This document shows, one piece after another, positions 16,345 through 19,726 of a DNA stretch of 19,726 nucleotides. Location of the stretch: contig JBCCYN010000092.1 of NCBI GenBank assembly GCA_039189655.1, positions 1-19,726 on the forward strand. Reading direction: 5' to 3'. This DNA comes from Acuticoccus sp039189655. Its GTDB lineage: Bacteria; Pseudomonadota; Alphaproteobacteria; Rhizobiales; Amorphaceae. Position numbers and translations under genes: made by a program. Under the pieces are notes generated by a model. The model did no database searches and was not told the origin of the DNA. It was given only the letters and a program-made list of their open reading frames with translations. Each line of letters begins with the position of its first letter. Within the stretch, counting starts at the first letter, position 1.

Positions 16345-17396
16345 GCAGCGGCATTCCCTGTCTTTGGATGCGCGGTGGCACGTCCAAAGGAGGGTATTTC
16401 CTTGCCAGCGATCTGCCCGCCGATCCCGACACCCGCGACGCGCTCTTGTGCCGGATCATGGGCTCGCCGGACCCGCGCCAAATCGACGGGCTGGGTGGCG
16501 CCTCACCGTTGACGTCAAAGGTTGCGATTGTCTCCCCGTCGGCGGAGTCGGGCGCGGATGTCGATTACCTTTTCCTCCAAGTCTTCGTCGACAAAGCGCA
16601 GGTTTCGCACGCACAGACGTGTGGCAACATCATCGCCGGCGTCGGACCCTTTGCCATCGAGCGTGGCTTGGTGAAGGCAAAGGTGGGCGAGACGGAGGTT
16701 CAAATCCGCAATCTCAACACCGCGCAGATCGTTCGCGCGGTGGTGCAAACGCCCGGTGGTGTCGTGCGCTACGCCGGCGATACACCCATCGATGGCGTGC
16801 CGGGGACTGCCGCCGCGGTGCCGCTCTATTTCAGCGGCTTGGCAGGGTCCACATGTGGTGCACTTCTGCCGGCGGGTCCCCCCGTGAGTGTGATCGACGG
16901 CATCGAGGCCACGCTCATCGATAACGGAATGCCGGCGGTCTGCCTCAGGGCGTCCGACGTCGGAGCGACGGGGCGGGAAAACCCGGGAGAGCTTGAAGCG
17001 AACGGCGACGTGCGCGCACGCATAGAAGCGATCCGCTTGGCGGCAGGTCCGATGATGAACCTGGGTGATGTGTCAGCGTCCTCGGTGCCCAAAATGGTGC
17101 TTGTGTCGGAGCCCCGCGCCGGTGGTCTCATCGCGACGCGCTGCTTCATTCCCCATCGCGCGCATGAAAGCATCGGCGTGCTTTGTGCGGTGAGCGTCGC
17201 GACCGCCTGTCTTTTGCCCGAAGGTCCGGCGTCGGCACTCGCACAGCGGCCAGAGGGGCGAGCGCCGCAAGTGGAGATCGAGCACCCGTCAGGGTCCTTG
17301 CCTTTGGCATTGCGATTGGATGACGACGGCACCGTGGTCGAAGCCGGGTCGGTTCGCACCGCGCGAAAACTCTTCGACGGGGTCGTATTCGGCTAA
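16341..17396 (+). CDS. galD: 4-oxalomesaconate tautomerase (PrpF/AcnD-accessory family)
   Basis: 351 residues from a GTG start at 16341, with GAGG six bases upstream. PrpF-family motifs are clear: IPCLWMRGGTSKGGYF at 5-20, GLGGASPLTSKVAIVSPS at 50-67, and AQTCGNIIAGVGPFAI at 91-106, whose Cys94 is the conserved diaminopimelate-epimerase-fold catalytic position. Later blocks (GVPGTAAAVPLYF, IDNGMPAVCLRASDVG, PHRAHESIGVLCAVSVATACLLP) are also normal. In Pseudomonas putida GalD interconverts keto and enol forms of 4-oxalomesaconate. PrpF proteins act on methylaconitate instead; the adjacent galB and galC favour the GalD role. It converges with the dehydrogenase gene 51 bases downstream, with no clear terminator between. 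Confidence 0.9.
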   Translation: MSSGIPCLWMRGGTSKGGYFLASDLPADPDTRDALLCRIMGSPDPRQIDGLGGASPLTSKVAIVSPSAESGADVDYLFLQVFVDKAQVSHAQTCGNIIAGVGPFAIERGLVKAKVGETEVQIRNLNTAQIVRAVVQTPGGVVRYAGDTPIDGVPGTAAAVPLYFSGLAGSTCGALLPAGPPVSVIDGIEATLIDNGMPAVCLRASDVGATGRENPGELEANGDVRARIEAIRLAAGPMMNLGDVSASSVPKMVLVSEPRAGGLIATRCFIPHRAHESIGVLCAVSVATACLLPEGPASALAQRPEGRAPQVEIEHPSGSLPLALRLDDDGTVVEAGSVRTARKLFDGVVFG

Positions 17397-17447
17397 ACCC
17401 GGCTGCGTGTGGTGACGGTGCGAGATGGGCGCAGTCAGCGACCCGCG

Positions 17448-18257
17448 TCAGTTCGCATCGCCCGGCACGCCCTTTTCCAGTCGCTCCGCCGCGGCACGCG
17501 CCATCGTCGGGGCCACGCCGACGCCGTCTAAAAAGGTCACCGCCTCGCGCATTTCTGCCGCGCGCCGTGCGCCGTGGTTGGCAACACGTTCGAGCACATA
17601 GCCCGCCCGGTGCTGCCAATCGATACCGGGAAAAGACGGCGCGAGGGACGCCAAAGTTTTCTCGGTGAGGCCCGTAGCGCGTCCGCCCTCGACGCATTCC
17701 AAGATCAAGCCTTCGATGCCTTTGATCACCACAGACCGCAAAAGTTTTAGCGCGGCCGCATCTCCCACCTGCGCGGAGAGAGGCTCGGCCTGCAAGTCCA
17801 TCTCGGCCACTGCGGCCTGCACCTTGTCGACGGGCCCAGCCAGCGCCAATGGTGAACGATGCAGCTTAGGGTACACCGGCGAGAGAACGCCCACGTCGAT
17901 GTAAAGCGCCCCACGTGCAGTAATCGCATGCGCCGCCGCCCGTTTCGTCTGCGGCGCCACCGAGTTGAGGTCCCAAAAGACTTGACCGGGCCCAAGATGG
18001 GGCGCCGCACGCTCTGCCGCGATGATCGCCTGATCCGCGGTCACCAGCGAAAAAACGTGATCCACCCCGGCGAAACCCTCGGCATTATGCGCCACGAGCT
18101 GAACGCCAAAGCGCGCCGCCGTACCCGCCAGCTCCGTATCGCCGGTGTCGAGTATTCGGTCGTAGCTGCGCACGGTGAGTGCGCAGTCCGCTTCCGACCA
18201 ACCTTTGGCAAAGGCCTGCCCGGCCTCACCAAAACCAAGGATCAGGATTTGCGTCAT
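17448..18257 (-). CDS. NAD(P)-dependent beta-hydroxyacid-dehydrogenase-like oxidoreductase (6-phosphogluconate dehydrogenase fold, DUF1932 type)
   Basis: 269 residues. The N-terminal Rossmann motif is ILGFGEAGQAFAKG (Gly8-x-Gly10-x-x-Gly13). FWDLNSVAPQTKR and YIDVGVLSPVYP are the usual strand-end blocks that line the active site. VGDAAALKLLRSVVIKGIEGLILE carries the catalytic-type Lys171, although the Asn four residues later in classical enzymes is Arg here. The C-terminal half is the helical DUF1932-like domain. The enzyme should oxidise or reduce a small hydroxy/keto acid; the substrate is not known. Its position beside galBCD and a shared operator in its promoter region suggest that it acts on an intermediate or analogue of that route. 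It is not the Gfo/Idh-type LigC dehydrogenase. Confidence 0.82.
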   Translation of the reverse strand: MTQILILGFGEAGQAFAKGWSEADCALTVRSYDRILDTGDTELAGTAARFGVQLVAHNAEGFAGVDHVFSLVTADQAIIAAERAAPHLGPGQVFWDLNSVAPQTKRAAAHAITARGALYIDVGVLSPVYPKLHRSPLALAGPVDKVQAAVAEMDLQAEPLSAQVGDAAALKLLRSVVIKGIEGLILECVEGGRATGLTEKTLASLAPSFPGIDWQHRAGYVLERVANHGARRAAEMREAVTFLDGVGVAPTMARAAAERLEKGVPGDAN

Positions 18258-18320
18258 GCCAAGCCGCCCTCTTTGGACCCGATCATGCGGGTTCGCAGCA
18301 AAATTCCAAGGGCCTGCACC

Positions 18321-18353
18321 TTGACACTTTCACTAGTGGGATAATAGTGGGAT
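18321..18353 (+). promoter_or_regulatory. Putative promoter and operator (site 2 of 2) between the dehydrogenase and propeller genes
   Basis: TTGACA at 18321-18326 precedes TAGTGGGATAATAGTGGGAT at 18334-18353, a perfect 9-base direct repeat (TAGTGGGAT) with an 11-base period. Seventeen bases (18335-18351) match the tctA-side site with one change. A CACTAGTG palindrome (18331-18338) overlaps its start. The site is 46 bases from the beta-propeller start and about 76 from the dehydrogenase start on the other strand, so one protein could govern both. Confidence 0.6.
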
Positions 18354-18399
18354 TGGCCCCATGCGGTCAACGAGTGCCTGCCTTTAAAAGGAGCTCGCG

Positions 18400-19386
18400 A
18401 TGAGCCACACCGCCTACGCCGCCACCATGCAAAGCGTCTGGTTCAGCCGCGACGAAGGGGTGAGTTGGAACCGCCTTCTGACCCCCACGGGCGGGTTCTA
18501 CAACGAGGCCCGCACATGGTGCCTTTCCACCCATCCCGACCGGCCCGGCGAGCTTCTGGCCGGCTCCGATCAGGGGCTTTATCGCTACACCGAAGAGAGC
18601 GGGCGTTTTGACTACATCCCCTCGCCGATGGACAGCCTGCACATCCTGCGAGTGGTGCAAGATCCGAACGATCCGAATTTTATCATTTGCGGTACCCGCC
18701 CGGCGGAAATCTTCATTTCGGAAGATAACGGCGAGAGTTGGACGCGTTCATTGCTCGATGCGTCGACGGAATGCTGGTTCATCAACACATCACGCGTCAC
18801 GTCGCTGCAATTTGATCCGTTCGAGCGCAACACGATCTGGATGACAGTGGAAATCGACGGTGTTTTCGTAAGTCGAGACCGCGGCAAGACTTGGAGACTG
18901 GTGATCCACGGGCTCTACGACAACGACACGCACGATTTGGTCTTCCGCATGAAAGACGGGACAAAGGCCATTCTTTGCTCCACCGAAGAAGGGGTGCACC
19001 GGTCCACCGATGAGGGCAAGACTTGGGAACATCTGGATATCCCGCAGGCCAAGTGGGCCTACTTCCGCTCCCTCAAACAACCTTCCGAAAACAGCGACGT
19101 CGTGGTCGCCAGCGTGGGTGACAAACCGTCCGGCGAAGCCGGTCAACTCCTCATCAGCCGGGATTTCGGAGAAACCTGGGCCGAGGCCGCAATGGATACG
19201 CCCGCCAATTCCACGATTTGGTCCATCGGCACCCATGCCAGCGACGATCAACTCATGTATTGCTGCACCATCTTCGGGCAGATTTTTAAGTCCGTCGACG
19301 CCGGTGCCAGTTGGCGCAAGGTAAAGCGGGAGCTGGGCGAAATCCGAATGATCACCTGGGCCCCCACCCATACGCCAGCAGCTTGA
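18400..19386 (+). CDS. Asp-box (BNR) repeat beta-propeller protein, sialidase-like fold without evident enzyme function
   Basis: 328 residues with a good AAAAGGAG site. Six canonical Asp boxes (S-x-D-x-G-x-x-W) occur: SRDEGVSW 16-23, SEDNGESW 107-114, SRDRGKTW 158-165, STDEGKTW 202-209, SRDFGETW 253-260 and SVDAGASW 298-305. Spacing is 44-51 residues except for a 91-residue gap after the first, where GSDQGLYRY at about 55-63 looks like a worn seventh, suggesting a seven-bladed propeller. There is no signal peptide or membrane helix, so it should be cytoplasmic, and I do not see the Arg triad of real sialidases. Its role is unknown; the operator shared with tct/gal suggests a part in the same response. 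An unknown gene follows 11 bases later, probably in one operon. Confidence 0.85.
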   Translation: MSHTAYAATMQSVWFSRDEGVSWNRLLTPTGGFYNEARTWCLSTHPDRPGELLAGSDQGLYRYTEESGRFDYIPSPMDSLHILRVVQDPNDPNFIICGTRPAEIFISEDNGESWTRSLLDASTECWFINTSRVTSLQFDPFERNTIWMTVEIDGVFVSRDRGKTWRLVIHGLYDNDTHDLVFRMKDGTKAILCSTEEGVHRSTDEGKTWEHLDIPQAKWAYFRSLKQPSENSDVVVASVGDKPSGEAGQLLISRDFGETWAEAAMDTPANSTIWSIGTHASDDQLMYCCTIFGQIFKSVDAGASWRKVKRELGEIRMITWAPTHTPAA

Positions 19387-19397
19387 CGGAGAAGACG

Positions 19398-19726
19398 ATG
19401 CTTTTTCTTCTAAAACCTCACGTCTTCGGCCCCAAAGGGGATGTAACGACACCTGATATTGTTGTCGATTACATGATCGTCGACGGCGAAAAACGGCCGC
19501 TCGCCATGCTGACCATGGAGGCATGGCAGCAAGTCTCCGGCGCGAGCGCGCAAAGCGCCTATGGCGTCATGGCGCTCGGCGGTGGGGCATTGTTATTGCC
19601 GGCGGTCGTGTTGAGTTCCGGCCTGGTCGTGGTCTCGCGCAGCGCCTGGCGGCTCAGCAACTTGGACGATCACATTGGCGAGGTGACCATAAACGGCGCA
19701 CCCCTATCAGATGTCGGTTTGCCCCA
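19398..19726 (+). CDS. Unknown protein with a central hydrophobic helix, truncated by the window edge
   Basis: An open frame of 109 codons starts at ATG 19398, just after GGAGAAG and 11 bases past the propeller stop, and runs off the right edge without a stop. It begins MLFLLKPHVFGPKGDVTTPD, then a charged stretch, then a long hydrophobic segment (VMALGGGALLLPAVVLSSGLVVV, residues about 57-79) and a polar region. I do not recognise a family. Possibilities include a membrane partner of the propeller protein. Codon choice resembles the neighbouring gene. Confidence 0.6.
   Translation, partial: MLFLLKPHVFGPKGDVTTPDIVVDYMIVDGEKRPLAMLTMEAWQQVSGASAQSAYGVMALGGGALLLPAVVLSSGLVVVSRSAWRLSNLDDHIGEVTINGAPLSDVGLP

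Noticed and set aside
1..19726. CRISPR arrays, tRNA or rRNA genes, phage genes
   Set aside because: Looked for regularly spaced repeats, cloverleaf-like sequences and phage protein patterns; none seen.

Overview
The window looks like an accessory region of an alphaproteobacterial chromosome or large plasmid, most likely Hyphomicrobiales/Rhizobiales or a relative. This rests on high GC, rhizobial-style IS21 and structured intergenic repeats, a TTG start, tripartite tricarboxylate (TTT) transporter genes and a PIG-L-type GalB. The taxonomic call is inference; no rRNA or other marker gene is present.

Layout. (1) 1-5893 is functional-looking metabolism: the tail of a membrane protein (possibly a TRAP small permease), a flavin-containing monooxygenase with an N-terminal NTF2/SnoaL-like domain, a RidA-type deaminase converging on it, an MHS-family (MFS) transporter on the minus strand, and a divergently transcribed membrane-anchored alpha/beta hydrolase with a polytopic C-terminal half. 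(2) 5894-11290 is a gene graveyard: a possible IS3 OrfA scrap, a heavily decayed non-ribosomal peptide synthetase (NRPS) on the minus strand (A tail-PCP-C fragment-A-PCP-TE fragment with many in-frame stops and at least two internal deletions), then an IS21-family element abutting the NRPS end, with a broken istA (no catalytic core) and an intact istB, then a further degraded membrane-protein scrap. (3) 11294-19726 is an organised catabolic locus. On the minus strand are a tctA-tctB fusion and tctC, ending in a clear Rho-independent terminator. Divergent from them on the plus strand are galB, galC and galD (4-oxalomesaconate hydratase, 4-carboxy-4-hydroxy-2-oxoadipate aldolase, 4-oxalomesaconate tautomerase). 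Then come a convergent beta-hydroxyacid-dehydrogenase-like gene, a six-Asp-box beta-propeller protein, and the start of an unknown membrane protein that runs off the window.

How the genes may work together. GalD, GalB and GalC form the lower half of the gallate/protocatechuate 4,5-cleavage route, taking 4-oxalomesaconate to pyruvate plus oxaloacetate. No ring-cleavage dioxygenase is in the window; instead a tricarboxylate-type transporter is divergently paired with the enzymes. The most interesting signal is a 17-bp sequence, AGTGGGATRATAGTGGG, made of two direct half-sites 11 bp apart. It occurs once in each of the two divergent promoter regions of this locus (tctA/galB and dehydrogenase/propeller gene). 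It looks like the operator of one regulator that ties the transporter, gal enzymes, dehydrogenase and propeller protein into one regulon; the regulator itself is not in the window.
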